Positions 44,151-52,946 of a stretch of DNA of 64,000 nt are shown piece after piece (the first letter of the stretch is position 1; every line of letters starts with the position of its first letter). This DNA comes from Micropruina sp. (GTDB taxonomy: Bacteria; Actinomycetota; Actinomycetes; Propionibacteriales; Propionibacteriaceae): NCBI GenBank assembly GCA_016716635.1, contig JADJVZ010000014.1, forward strand, positions 744,001-808,000. The letters are read 5' to 3'. The notes under the pieces are model-generated. The model ran no database searches and was not told the origin of the DNA. It saw only the letters and a program-made list of their open reading frames with translations. A program made the position numbers and the translations under genes.

Positions 44151-44923
44151 GCCGAGAACTGCTGTTGATCGGCATTGGTGCGGGAGATCCGGATTGGATC
44201 ACCCTGGAAGCCGTCCGGGCCATCGGACGCCTGGATGTCTTGTTCGTCGTGGTGAAGCAAGACGAGTTGGACGATCTCGTCCAGGCCCGGCGCGACGTCA
44301 TCGCCCGCCACCGAGAGGCGCCCCTCCGGCTCGTGGAGCTCCATGATCCGCCCCGCCCCTGGCGCACGGCCCCCGACTACAACGCGGCGGTGGCCCGCTG
44401 GCGCGCTCAGCGGTTGGCCCAGTGGACGGCCGCCGTCACCGACACGCTCGGCGAGGGGCAGGTCGGCGGATTCTTGGTGTGGGGGGATCCGGGCCTCTTC
44501 GAGAGCACGCTGGCCATCGCCGACGAGTTGGTCGCGGACGCCCCGCCCACCTCCCCCATCAGCCTGCGCGTGATTCCCGGGATCAGCAGCGCGCTCGCGC
44601 TGGCGGCGCGGCACCGCATTCCGGTGAACCGGCAGGGCAAGGCCGTCCAGATCAGCCCGGCGCGACTGCTGCAGGACGGATTTCCAGACGGGATCGACGA
44701 CGTCATCGTGATGCTGGACGGACGCCAAACCTTCGCCACGATCGACCCCACCGGCTTGGACATCTACTGGGGCGCCTACCTGGGCACCCCCGAGGAGATC
44801 CTCATCTCCGGGCCCCTTGCCGACGTGCGGGACGGGATCGTCGCGGTACGGGCCGAGGCGGCCGAGCGGGTGGGGTGGATGTTCGACACCTACCTGCTGC
44901 GCCGGTCAGGCGAGGCGCGCTGA
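44147..44923 (+). CDS. cobF: Precorrin-6A synthase (deacetylating)
   Basis: A 258-residue SAM methyltransferase of the tetrapyrrole class. Its N-terminus LLLIGIGAGDPDWITLEAV is typical of CobF. VWGDPGLFES, VIPGISSALALAARHRIPVN and WGAYLGTPEEIL are also CobF features. In the aerobic pathway CobF methylates C1 and releases the C20-derived acetate. It is placed in the plus-strand operon after cobO and the cobB-cobC fusion, and its end overlaps convergent cobK by 18 bases. Its presence next to CbiG and CbiX is unusual (see findings). Confidence 0.88.
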   Translation: MSRELLLIGIGAGDPDWITLEAVRAIGRLDVLFVVVKQDELDDLVQARRDVIARHREAPLRLVELHDPPRPWRTAPDYNAAVARWRAQRLAQWTAAVTDTLGEGQVGGFLVWGDPGLFESTLAIADELVADAPPTSPISLRVIPGISSALALAARHRIPVNRQGKAVQISPARLLQDGFPDGIDDVIVMLDGRQTFATIDPTGLDIYWGAYLGTPEEILISGPLADVRDGIVAVRAEAAERVGWMFDTYLLRRSGEAR

Positions 44924-45643
44924 CACCCAGGCCAGGGCTTCGTCGGGGCTGCTGACCACCTCCACCCCCTGCGGCGTCGGTGGGCGCCGGATCACGACCA
45001 CGGCGATGCCCAGCTGCGCAGCGGCGCTCAGCTTGGCATCGGTGGGACCGCCGGAATCTTTGGTGACCAGCACGTCGATCGAGTGACTGCGCAGGAGGTC
45101 GAGTTCGTCCGCCAGCGGGAACGGCCCCCGAGCGCGGACGAGCGTCCAGTTCTCCGGGACGACCATGCTGGGCGCCTCCATCACCCGTGCGACGACGGGA
45201 CGATCGTCCCACTCGGCGAACTCCGGCAGGGATTGGCGCCCGAGAGCGAGAAAGACGCGCTCGCCCAGCCTCCGTGCTACCTCGCGCGCAGCGGCGATGG
45301 AGTCGACCCAATGCCAGCCTGCGGCTTCCGGCCGGTCCGACCACCCGGGGCGAGACAGCCGGACCAAAGGCACGCCGGCCCGCGCGCAGGCGGCCGCGGC
45401 GTTGGCGGTCATGCGGGCGGCAAACGGATGCGTGGCGTCCACGACGAGCGTCACAGCCTTATCGCGCAGGTAGTCGGCCAGCCCGTCGACACCGCCGAAG
45501 CCCCCGATCCGCACCTCGCCTTCAGGTCGCTGCGGGGCGGCGACGGCACCGGCGAGCGAGGTCACGGCGGCGATGCGCTCGTCGGCCAGCAAGGCGGCGA
45601 GGTGACGCGCTTCCGTCGTGCCACCCAGCAGCAGGACGGTCAC
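44906..45643 (-). CDS. cobK: Precorrin-6A reductase (CobK/CbiJ)
   Basis: A 245-residue NADPH-dependent reductase of the corrin ring. The N-terminal LLLGGTTEARHLAALLA is the family motif, and VVDATHPFAARMTANAA carries the conserved His. It overlaps cobD by 4 bases, so the two minus-strand genes form a small operon. Confidence 0.92.
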   Translation of the reverse strand: MTVLLLGGTTEARHLAALLADERIAAVTSLAGAVAAPQRPEGEVRIGGFGGVDGLADYLRDKAVTLVVDATHPFAARMTANAAAACARAGVPLVRLSRPGWSDRPEAAGWHWVDSIAAAREVARRLGERVFLALGRQSLPEFAEWDDRPVVARVMEAPSMVVPENWTLVRARGPFPLADELDLLRSHSIDVLVTKDSGGPTDAKLSAAAQLGIAVVVIRRPPTPQGVEVVSSPDEALAWVSARLA

Positions 45644-46581
45644 CGCCGGAACCCCGCCGCGAGAAGGGCCGCCACGGCGACGGCACCCGCCGACACCGCC
45701 ACGAGGAGTCGATTGGCGCGGCCCACGTCATCTGGACCCGGCGCGGGACCAAACCCCAACTCACCCCGATCTTCCACCACCCCGCCGTAGCTGTTGCGGC
45801 CACCCAGGGTCACCCCCAAGGCGCCAGCGAAAGCCGCCTCGACCACGCCGCCGTTGGGGCTGGGGTGGCGTCCGGACTGTTCACGGATGGCGCGGATCGC
45901 CTCCGTCCGCGACCCACCGACCAGCGGGGCGGCGGCGATCGCCAAGGCTGCCGTCAGCCGGGCTGGCACCCAGTTGGCCAGATCGTCGAGCTTCGCGGCC
46001 GCCCAGCCGAAGTTCTCGTAACGGGCGTTGCGGTAGCCCACCATCGCATCGAGGGTGTTGATCGCGCGGTAGCCGAGCAGGCCGGGAATGCCCGCGACCG
46101 CCCCCCACACCAAGGGGGCCACGACCGCGTCCGAGGTGTTCTCAGCTAGCGATTCGGTCACCGCGCGGGCGACCCCGTCCGCATCCAGCGACAGCGGATC
46201 GCGGCTGACCAGGTGCCCGACTTGCTCGCGGGCGGCCGCCAGATCGCCGGCGTTCAGGTGGGCCGCGACCGCCTCGCCTTCGCGGACCAACGAGCGTCCG
46301 CCGAGGACGGCCCACGTGGCCGCTGCTGTGACGAGCGTCCGGGCCAGCGGGCGCCGAGTGGCGCGATTGAGCGCTACCCCCAAGGCCACAGCGCCGCCGA
46401 CCAACAAAGCTTCGTGCAGCACGCCCGCCTCGCGGTCATCGCGGTAGGTGTGGCGCTCCAGGGCTGCCGCCACCCGGCCGAAACCCGCCACGGGATGCCA
46501 GCGGCGCGGATCCCCGAGTACCTGATCGGCCGCCCAGCCGAGAACCAGCCCGGCGGCTGTCGCTGCCGTCCGTCGGCTCAT
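45640..46581 (-). CDS. cobD: Adenosylcobinamide-phosphate synthase (CobD/CbiB)
   Basis: A 313-residue membrane protein that attaches aminopropanol (or its phosphate) to adenosylcobyric acid. LGDPRRWHPVAGFGR near the start and ESLAENTSDAVVAPL, YRAINTLDAMVGYRN and NWVPARLTA are CbiB signatures. The ATG at 46581 is chosen; the open frame extends upstream into the riboswitch of the opposite strand. It works with the CobC/CobD-like half of the 41679 fusion. Confidence 0.92.
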   Translation of the reverse strand: MSRRTAATAAGLVLGWAADQVLGDPRRWHPVAGFGRVAAALERHTYRDDREAGVLHEALLVGGAVALGVALNRATRRPLARTLVTAAATWAVLGGRSLVREGEAVAAHLNAGDLAAAREQVGHLVSRDPLSLDADGVARAVTESLAENTSDAVVAPLVWGAVAGIPGLLGYRAINTLDAMVGYRNARYENFGWAAAKLDDLANWVPARLTAALAIAAAPLVGGSRTEAIRAIREQSGRHPSPNGGVVEAAFAGALGVTLGGRNSYGGVVEDRGELGFGPAPGPDDVGRANRLLVAVSAGAVAVAALLAAGFRR

Positions 46582-46624
46582 CGGACCACCCCTCGTCTCC
46601 CTCGAAGCACCTCGTGCCGAGTGT

Positions 46625-46755
46625 GCCAGACTGACCAGGCAGCGATGGTTGAGGAACTCCGGTGAGGCGCAGGCCAACTCCGGGGCGGTCCCGCCACTGT
46701 GACCGGCTCGCCCGCCACGCGAACCCGGGAGCCAGGAACTCGCCCCGCTGCAGAG
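46625..46755 (+). ncRNA. Cobalamin riboswitch upstream of cobI
   Basis: The plus-strand leader has GAGGAACTCCGGTG, then AACTCCGGGGCGGTCCC, the GCCACTGT box at 46693-46700, and GGGAGCCAGGAACTC. These are the B12 aptamer core elements in order. It ends about 40 bases before the cobI start and is followed by GGAG 5-8 bases before the ATG. It should control the six-gene operon to 52912. Confidence 0.92.
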
Positions 46756-46791
46756 CAACAACATCGGGCGAGGAAACCTGAGGAGCTCCTA

Positions 46792-47550
46792 ATGGACATT
46801 TCTGCCGCTGTGGCGCCGCGTCTCGTTGGCGTGGGCGTGGGCCCCGGCGATCCCGACCTCATCACCGTGAAGGCGATCCACGTCTTCGAGGCGGCGGACG
46901 TGATCTTGGTTCCCAGCACCGAAACTAGCGGGGACGAATCCGGGCGGGCCGAACACGTGGTGTTGGCCGCCGTACCGTCCGCCGCCGGGAAGCTTCAACG
47001 AATCCCCTTCAGCATGGCCCAGCGCAGCGGCGTGGGTCCGAAGCGCCGCCAATCGTGGCAGGCGTCCGCACAGGCCGCCGTTGAGGCGTTCCAAGCCGGC
47101 GCCACGGTCGTCGCTTTCGCCACCGTCGGCGACCCGAGCGTGTACTCGACGTTCTCCTACCTGGCGGCCGAGGTGCTCGCCGCACTGCCCAGCGTCGAAG
47201 TCGCCGTCGTGCCCGGCATCACCGCGATGCAGGCCCTGGCCGCCGCCTCGCTGACACCTCTGGTCGAGGGCCAGGAGAGCCTGACGCTGGTGCCCGCCAC
47301 CGCCGGCCTGGAAGCGGTCGGCGTCGCCTTGGAGACCTCCGACACGGTCGTGGCCTACAAGGGCGGGCGGCAACTCGCCGAACTGCTGCGGGTCGTCCAC
47401 GAACACGGACGCGACGGGGTGCTGGGCGTCAACATCGGCCTCCCGGGCCAGGTGCTGACCCCTCTCGCCGACGTGACCGTCGCCACCGCGCCGTACTTTT
47501 CAACGGTCCTGGTGGCCCCCACGCGCACCGAGACCGGAGGACGTCTGTGA
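46792..47550 (+). CDS. cobI: Precorrin-2 C20-methyltransferase (CobI/CbiL)
   Basis: A 252-residue tetrapyrrole methylase. The family features are VGVGPGDPDLITVKAIHVFEAADV (SAM loop), FATVGDPSVYSTFSYL and VVPGITAMQALAA. The ATG at 46792 follows a GAGGAG-type site and the riboswitch. It is the first gene of the B12 operon; the next gene overlaps it by GTGA. Confidence 0.92.
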   Translation: MDISAAVAPRLVGVGVGPGDPDLITVKAIHVFEAADVILVPSTETSGDESGRAEHVVLAAVPSAAGKLQRIPFSMAQRSGVGPKRRQSWQASAQAAVEAFQAGATVVAFATVGDPSVYSTFSYLAAEVLAALPSVEVAVVPGITAMQALAAASLTPLVEGQESLTLVPATAGLEAVGVALETSDTVVAYKGGRQLAELLRVVHEHGRDGVLGVNIGLPGQVLTPLADVTVATAPYFSTVLVAPTRTETGGRL

Positions 47551-48356
47551 CCGACGACAAGCGGGGCGAAGTGGTCTTCGTCGGCGCCGGCCCGGGAGCG
47601 GCGGACCTCATCACGTTGCGTGGCGCCGCCGTGATCGCGCAGGCCGACATTGTGATTTGGGCCTCCAGCCTGGTCGAGGCTGCCCTCGTCGCCCACACCA
47701 AACCGGGCGCCCTCGTGGTCGACTCCGCCACCGAGTCGCTGGAGGACATCACCCCGCTCTACCAACGCGCCCAGGACGAGGGGCTGCTGGTGGCGCGGGT
47801 TCACACCGGCGATCCCTCGATCTACGGCGCCACCGCGGAGCAGCGACGCCTCTGTGACAGCCTCGGATTGGCGCATCGGACGATCCCCGGCGTCTCGGCG
47901 TTCTCGGCCGCGGCCGCCCGGATGGACGCCGAAATCACGATCCCCGAGGTCTCCCAAAGCCTGATCCTGACCCGGCTCGAGGGGGGTCGCACCCCCATGC
48001 CCGAACGGGAGACCGTGCGGGGCTTCGCGGCTCACGGGGTCACGATGGCGCTGTACCTCTCGGCCGCCCGTCACAAGGTGCTGCAGGAGGAGCTGCTGGC
48101 CGGCGGCTACCCGTCCGACACCCCGTGCATCATCGGGTACCGGGTCAGTTGGCCGGACGAGTTGATGATGCGCTGCCCCCTGGGCGAGCTGTCGGCGACC
48201 ATGAAGTCCCACAAGCTGTGGAAGCACACGGTGGTGTTGGTGGGTCCCGCGCTCGCGGAGGAATCCACCACGCGCAGCCACCTCTACCATCCGGGTTTCC
48301 GTCACCAATATCGGGCCGCGGACGGTACCCCGCTGGTCACGAAGGCGCAGCCATGA
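47547..48356 (+). CDS. cobM: Precorrin-4 C11-methyltransferase (CobM/CbiF)
   Basis: A 269-residue tetrapyrrole methylase. VVFVGAGPGAADLITLRG is the SAM loop; VVDSATESLEDI, RVHTGDPSIYGATAEQ and IPGVSAFSAAAA match CobM/CbiF. The start is a GTG overlapping the cobI stop, and the end overlaps cbiE by ATGA. Confidence 0.92.
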   Translation: MTDDKRGEVVFVGAGPGAADLITLRGAAVIAQADIVIWASSLVEAALVAHTKPGALVVDSATESLEDITPLYQRAQDEGLLVARVHTGDPSIYGATAEQRRLCDSLGLAHRTIPGVSAFSAAAARMDAEITIPEVSQSLILTRLEGGRTPMPERETVRGFAAHGVTMALYLSAARHKVLQEELLAGGYPSDTPCIIGYRVSWPDELMMRCPLGELSATMKSHKLWKHTVVLVGPALAEESTTRSHLYHPGFRHQYRAADGTPLVTKAQP

Positions 48357-49309
48357 TCACCGTCTTCGGACTGCTCGGAAGCCCCAGCGCTGAGCTTCGC
48401 GCGTCCGCGGCGGCGGCCGACTGGGTCGTGGGCGGACGTCGCCACCTCGACGCGCTGGCCGTGCCGGATGCCCGCCGCATCACGTTGGGTGCCCTGCGGC
48501 TCGCCATCGCGCAGATCGCCGCTCTGCCGCCGACGAGCGCGGTCACGGTGGTCGCGAGCGGCGACCCGTTGTTCTTCGGGGTGGTGCGTTCCCTCCGCGC
48601 CGCTGGCCTGCAACCGCGCGTGGTGACCGCCCCGTCGTCGATCGCGGCCGCGTTTGCGGCGGTGGGCGTCCCCTGGGACGACGCGGTGGTCGTGAGCGCC
48701 CACGGCCGTCCGCTCGGGCGAGGCCTCAACCTGGCGCGCGCCTACCCCAAAGTGGCGGTCTTCACCTCGGCGGAGAACGGCGTGCGGGAACTGGCGGCGG
48801 GCTTAGCCGGGCTCAGTCGGCGCTTTGTGTTGGCGGAACGGCTCGGCGAGGACGACGAACGGGTCCTGATCCTGGACGCGAGCCAGGCCTTGACCGTCGA
48901 GCCCCGGGAGCCCAACGTGGTGCTGATTGTGACCCCTTCGACCCTGGACGATGATCCGCCGTGGGCCGCGGTCCAGGCGGCGCCAGACCGGGCGGATCGG
49001 CCGCAGGTCGCAGCGGCGGCCGCCGTGGCCTTCGTCCGGATGCTCCCCGAACCGGGCGACCTGGTGTGGGTCACCGGTCCGTTGGCCGACGAGCTGGCAG
49101 CCCTCGCCGATTGGGCCGGTGCCGCGGTCACCACCGTGGCGTCCGGGGAGCCGGACCTGATTCTCACCGATGACCTGAGGAACCTTTCGGGACGCTCGCC
49201 GCGCTGCGTCGTCCTCACCACACCCCACCCCGACCCGCTACCGGCGGGCTACCGCTGGAGCGCCGAGAGCATCGGCGACCACCACCTCACCACAGGAGTA
49301 CGCGCATGA
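48353..49309 (+). CDS. cbiE: Precorrin-6Y C5-methyltransferase (CbiE) with degenerate C-terminal extension
   Basis: A 318-residue protein. Residues 1 to about 200 form the CbiE methylase domain, with VVASGDPLFFGVVRSL and VVTAPSSIAAAFAAVGVPW. The roughly 110 extra C-terminal residues occupy the place of the CbiT domain in CobL. They contain LPEPGDLVWVTGPLADELA, which lines up with the CbiT SAM loop but lacks the GxGxG glycines. Functional CbiT is encoded separately at 40399. I read the tail as a decayed CbiT half; this is inference. Confidence 0.85.
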   Translation: MITVFGLLGSPSAELRASAAAADWVVGGRRHLDALAVPDARRITLGALRLAIAQIAALPPTSAVTVVASGDPLFFGVVRSLRAAGLQPRVVTAPSSIAAAFAAVGVPWDDAVVVSAHGRPLGRGLNLARAYPKVAVFTSAENGVRELAAGLAGLSRRFVLAERLGEDDERVLILDASQALTVEPREPNVVLIVTPSTLDDDPPWAAVQAAPDRADRPQVAAAAAVAFVRMLPEPGDLVWVTGPLADELAALADWAGAAVTTVASGEPDLILTDDLRNLSGRSPRCVVLTTPHPDPLPAGYRWSAESIGDHHLTTGVRA

Positions 49310-51021
49310 TCGGACAGGTCACCAGCGGGCCCGCCAGCCTGGCTCACGCCGACCGGATCGATGCCATTCTCGGTGAGCCGACGCGCCGCTACAGCGAAGG
49401 GGCGGTGACAGGGCTGCCTCAGGCGTGGACGGAATGCGAGCTGATCATCAGCCACCTCGCCCTCGGCGCCACCACGCGGATCATCGCGCCCCTCCTGGCC
49501 TCCAAGAAGACCGATCCCGGGGTCGTGGTGATCGATGAGGCCGCGCGCTTCGCCGTCCCTCTCGTGGGCGGGCACACCGGGGGCGCCAACGACTTGGCGC
49601 GCCGCCTCGCAGAAGGCCTGGGGGCCACCGCAGTGCTCACGACCGCCACCGATTCCCTCGGCATCCCGGCTCTGGACACGGTGGGGTGGCCTTGGTCCGG
49701 CGACGTGGCGGGAGTCACCCGGGCCATGTTGGACGGGCGTCCGGTGGTCATCCGGCGCTCCCAACGCTGGCCCCTGCCGCCGCTGCCCGCCACCGTCACC
49801 GTGGTCTCGCCCGGGGAGCCGGAACCCACGAACGTGGTGGCCCAGGTGCTCGTGACCGACGTTCTGCCCGGGCCGCAGCCGATCCCCACCGTCGTGCTCA
49901 ATCCGCCCAGCCTGGTTGCCGGTATCGGCTGCAACCGCGGCACGTCCGTCGAGGCCTTGACCGGCCTCCTCACCGACACGCTCGCGCACGCCGGGCTGGC
50001 CCCGGAATCGTTGGCGGCCCTGACCAGCGTGGACGCCAAGGCCGACGAGCCGGGCCTGCTCGAGCTCGCCGCCCACCTCGGAGTGCCCCTGATCACGTTC
50101 TCGTCCGAGACGTTGGCACGCTGCGAGGTGCCCAATCCGAGCGCCGCCCCCCTCGTGGCGGTGGGGACGCCGAGCGTGGCCGAAGCCTCCGTGATCGCGC
50201 ACGGCGCCGAGCTCATCGTCCCCAAGACCAAGACCACGGAGGCAACCTGCGCCATCGGACGGCTGCCTGCCCGCGGCAAACTCACCGTGGTGGGGTTGGG
50301 GCCCGGGTCCCGCGACCTCACGACGCCACGCGCGCAGCAGGCGATCCGCGAGGCGTCCGTCGTGGTCGGCTACCGGCCCTACGTCGCTCAAGTGAAAGAC
50401 CTTCTCCGTCCCGGGACGATCATCGCCAGCACCGCGATGGGCAAGGAAGAGGAGCGCACGGCCACGGCGATCGACCTCGCCCGGCAAGGCAACAACGTGG
50501 CCCTCGTCTGCTCGGGCGACCCGGCCATCTACGCGATGGCCTCCCCCACACTGGAGCAGGGCACCACCGGGATCGACGTGGAGATCGTCCCCGGTGTGAC
50601 CGCCAGCCTGGCCGCCTCCGCCATTTTGGGGGCGCCGCTGGGCCATGACCACGCCACCATCTCGCTGTCTGATCTGCACACCGACTGGGAGACGATCGTC
50701 CGACGCGTTCGCGCCGCCGCAGAGGCCGACCTGGTCACCGTCCTCTACAACCCGAGGAGCCGCACCCGCTTGCACCACCTGCCGGACGCCCTGGCGATCT
50801 TCGCCGAGCACCGTCCCGCCAGCACCCCGGTCGCCGTCGTCGAGGAGGCGGATCGTCCCGACCAGGTGGTCACGCTGAGCACTCTCGGCGAGTTTGATCC
50901 GGCCGTGGTCAACATGAACTCCCTGGTGGTCGTGGGCTCCTCCACCACCTGCTACCTGCCCGCTGGCACCGGGCGAACCGTCATGGTCACCCCCCGCGAC
51001 TACCACTGGATGAACCGATGA
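49306..51021 (+). CDS. Fusion of CbiG (precorrin-5A hydrolase) and CobJ/CbiH (C17-methyltransferase)
   Basis: A 571-residue fusion. Residues 1 to about 320 are CbiG, which opens the lactone and releases the C20 fragment in the early-cobalt pathway: VVIDEAARFAVPLVGGHTGGAN and AGIGCNRGTSVEAL are its signatures. From about residue 325 the CobJ/CbiH methylase begins (VVGLGPGSRDLTTPRA), with VCSGDPAIYAMASP, VPGVTASLAASAILGAPLGHD and VLYNPRSRTR. This fused order is known in other actinomycetes. It overlaps both neighbours by ATGA. Confidence 0.92.
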   Translation: MIGQVTSGPASLAHADRIDAILGEPTRRYSEGAVTGLPQAWTECELIISHLALGATTRIIAPLLASKKTDPGVVVIDEAARFAVPLVGGHTGGANDLARRLAEGLGATAVLTTATDSLGIPALDTVGWPWSGDVAGVTRAMLDGRPVVIRRSQRWPLPPLPATVTVVSPGEPEPTNVVAQVLVTDVLPGPQPIPTVVLNPPSLVAGIGCNRGTSVEALTGLLTDTLAHAGLAPESLAALTSVDAKADEPGLLELAAHLGVPLITFSSETLARCEVPNPSAAPLVAVGTPSVAEASVIAHGAELIVPKTKTTEATCAIGRLPARGKLTVVGLGPGSRDLTTPRAQQAIREASVVVGYRPYVAQVKDLLRPGTIIASTAMGKEEERTATAIDLARQGNNVALVCSGDPAIYAMASPTLEQGTTGIDVEIVPGVTASLAASAILGAPLGHDHATISLSDLHTDWETIVRRVRAAAEADLVTVLYNPRSRTRLHHLPDALAIFAEHRPASTPVAVVEEADRPDQVVTLSTLGEFDPAVVNMNSLVVVGSSTTCYLPAGTGRTVMVTPRDYHWMNR

Positions 51022-52271
51022 AACGCACCCTTTCGCCCGTCCCGGAGCAGGCCGCCGCCGAGCGTCCGCCCTTGGTGATCGCCGGGCACGGGACCCGCTC
51101 CCCCGAGGGCATCGCGGCGTGCCAAGCCCTCGTGGACCGCGTCCGCGGGTTGCTTCCGGACGTCCCCGTCCGCACCGGGTTCGTGGAGCTCACGCCGCCC
51201 ACCATCGACGAGGCGCTGGGCGAGCTGTTCACCGAGGGCGCATCTGCCGCCGTGGTCGTTCCGTTGATGATCGGAACCGGGGGGCACGTCCGGGACGACA
51301 TCCCGGAGGCCATCGAGGCCGGCAAGCAGGCCCACCCCGGCGCCGTCGTGATTTACACCCGGCACCTCGGCTCGCCAGCGCCGTTGGTCTCCGCCGCCCG
51401 CCAGCGCATTGACGCCGCCCGCGCCGAGTGGCCGTCCGACTCCGTCACCGTGGTGTTCGTCGGACGAGGTTGCAGCGTGCCGGACGCCAACGCCGACCAC
51501 GTCCGCCTCGGACGCGTGCTGCTCGAAACCGGCGGCTACGCCCAGGTGATCCCGGCCTTTATCCAGGTGACCGGCCCGACGCTGCCCGAGGCGCTCGACA
51601 CGGCTCACGCAAGCGGCAGCGGCCGGATCGTGGTGATGCCGCACTATCTGTTCCCGGGCCAGCTGACCCTGTGGACCCACCAGGCCGTGGACACCTGGCG
51701 TGCCCTGCATCCGGAGGCCGACGTCCGCGTTGCCGGACCCATCGGCGACTGTCCCGAACTCGCCGAGGTGGTAGCCAAGCGGTATCGCGAAGGGGCGCTG
51801 CGCGCCCGCACCGACCTGGGCTCCCCTGCCTACCTCGCGGGCCTGCTGCTCGCCGGGCGCAAGGTGGTGGCCGTGGGTGGCGGGTGCGTCAACCGCCGCC
51901 GCGTCCCGAAGCTCCTCGCCACTGGGGCGGAGGTCACCGTGGTGGCACCCGAGCTCCATCCGGCCTTGGCGGCCCTCGCCGACGCCGGACGCATCACATG
52001 GCACTCCCGCGAATTCGTGGAGTCCGACGTGGACGACGCCTGGTACGTGCTGGCCGCCACCGACAACCCAGCTCTCAACGCCGAGGTGGCCGCTGCTGCC
52101 GAGGCCCGGCACACCTTCTGCGTGCGCGCCGACCGGGCCGAACTCGGCTCCGCGTGGACGCCCGCCACCGGCGACATCGAAGGTGCCACGGTGGCGGTGT
52201 TGGCTGACCATGATCCGCGGCGTTCCCGGGCGCTGCGGGACCGACTGATCGAATTGACGGCGAACGCATGA
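51018..52271 (+). CDS. Fusion of sirohydrochlorin cobaltochelatase (CbiX) and precorrin-2 dehydrogenase (SirC-like)
   Basis: A 417-residue fusion. Residues 1 to about 255 form a full-length CbiX with two chelatase half-domains; the active-site His residues are in VIAGHGTRSPEG and VVMPHYLFPGQ. From about 269 a SirC/CysG-type NAD-dependent dehydrogenase follows (AGRKVVAVGGGCVNRRRVP, AATDNPALNAEV). One polypeptide would therefore oxidise precorrin-2 to sirohydrochlorin and insert cobalt. This defines an early-cobalt route. A nickel or iron chelatase is less likely given the operon. Confidence 0.9.
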   Translation: MKRTLSPVPEQAAAERPPLVIAGHGTRSPEGIAACQALVDRVRGLLPDVPVRTGFVELTPPTIDEALGELFTEGASAAVVVPLMIGTGGHVRDDIPEAIEAGKQAHPGAVVIYTRHLGSPAPLVSAARQRIDAARAEWPSDSVTVVFVGRGCSVPDANADHVRLGRVLLETGGYAQVIPAFIQVTGPTLPEALDTAHASGSGRIVVMPHYLFPGQLTLWTHQAVDTWRALHPEADVRVAGPIGDCPELAEVVAKRYREGALRARTDLGSPAYLAGLLLAGRKVVAVGGGCVNRRRVPKLLATGAEVTVVAPELHPALAALADAGRITWHSREFVESDVDDAWYVLAATDNPALNAEVAAAAEARHTFCVRADRAELGSAWTPATGDIEGATVAVLADHDPRRSRALRDRLIELTANA

Positions 52272-52912
52272 GGCATTACGAGTACGAGAAGGACGGCGCT
52301 GAGATCTATCGGCAGTCGTTTGGCACCATCGAGGCAGAGGCCGACCTGAGCCGGGTCCCCGCCGCGCTGCGGCCTGTGGCGATCCGGATGATCCACGCGA
52401 GCGGCCAGATCGACCTCCTCGACGACCTCGCCTGGTCACCGGGGCTGGCGGACTCCGCGTCGGCGGCGCTGCAGGCCGGGGCGCCCATCTTGTGCGACGC
52501 ACGCATGGTGGCCAGCGGGATCATCCGCTCCCGGTTGCCCCGCGACAACGACATCGTGTGCTTGCTGGGCGATCCGCGCCTGGAGGACGTGGCTGCGCGC
52601 CTTCGCACCACGAAGACGGCCGCGGCCGTGGAGCTGTGGCGGCCACGCCTGGCCGGGGCGATTGTGGCCATCGGCAACGCCCCCACAGCGTTGTTTCACC
52701 TGCTCGAGGTGGTGGCCGAGGACCCTTCTCTCAAGCCCGCCGCCGTCCTGGGCATCCCCGTGGGCTTCGTCGGGGCCGCCGAATCGAAGCAGGCGTTGGC
52801 CGACAACGACCTCGGCCTCGAGTATTTGGTCGTCCGCGGCCGCCGCGGGGGGAGCGCCGTCACGGTGGCGGCAGTCAATGCTCTCTGCGGCACCGACGGG
52901 CGCACCGGCTGA
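52268..52912 (+). CDS. cbiC: Precorrin-8X methylmutase (CbiC/CobH)
   Basis: A 214-residue methylmutase that moves the methyl group from C11 to C12, giving cobyrinic acid. The catalytic His is in MIHASGQIDLL, and VLGIPVGFVGAAESKQAL is a family signature. It is the last gene of the riboswitch-controlled operon and overlaps the CbiX fusion by ATGA. Confidence 0.92.
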   Translation: MRHYEYEKDGAEIYRQSFGTIEAEADLSRVPAALRPVAIRMIHASGQIDLLDDLAWSPGLADSASAALQAGAPILCDARMVASGIIRSRLPRDNDIVCLLGDPRLEDVAARLRTTKTAAAVELWRPRLAGAIVAIGNAPTALFHLLEVVAEDPSLKPAAVLGIPVGFVGAAESKQALADNDLGLEYLVVRGRRGGSAVTVAAVNALCGTDGRTG

Positions 52913-52946
52913 CGAAGGCGTCCAACCCAGAGGCACCCGGCCCGGA

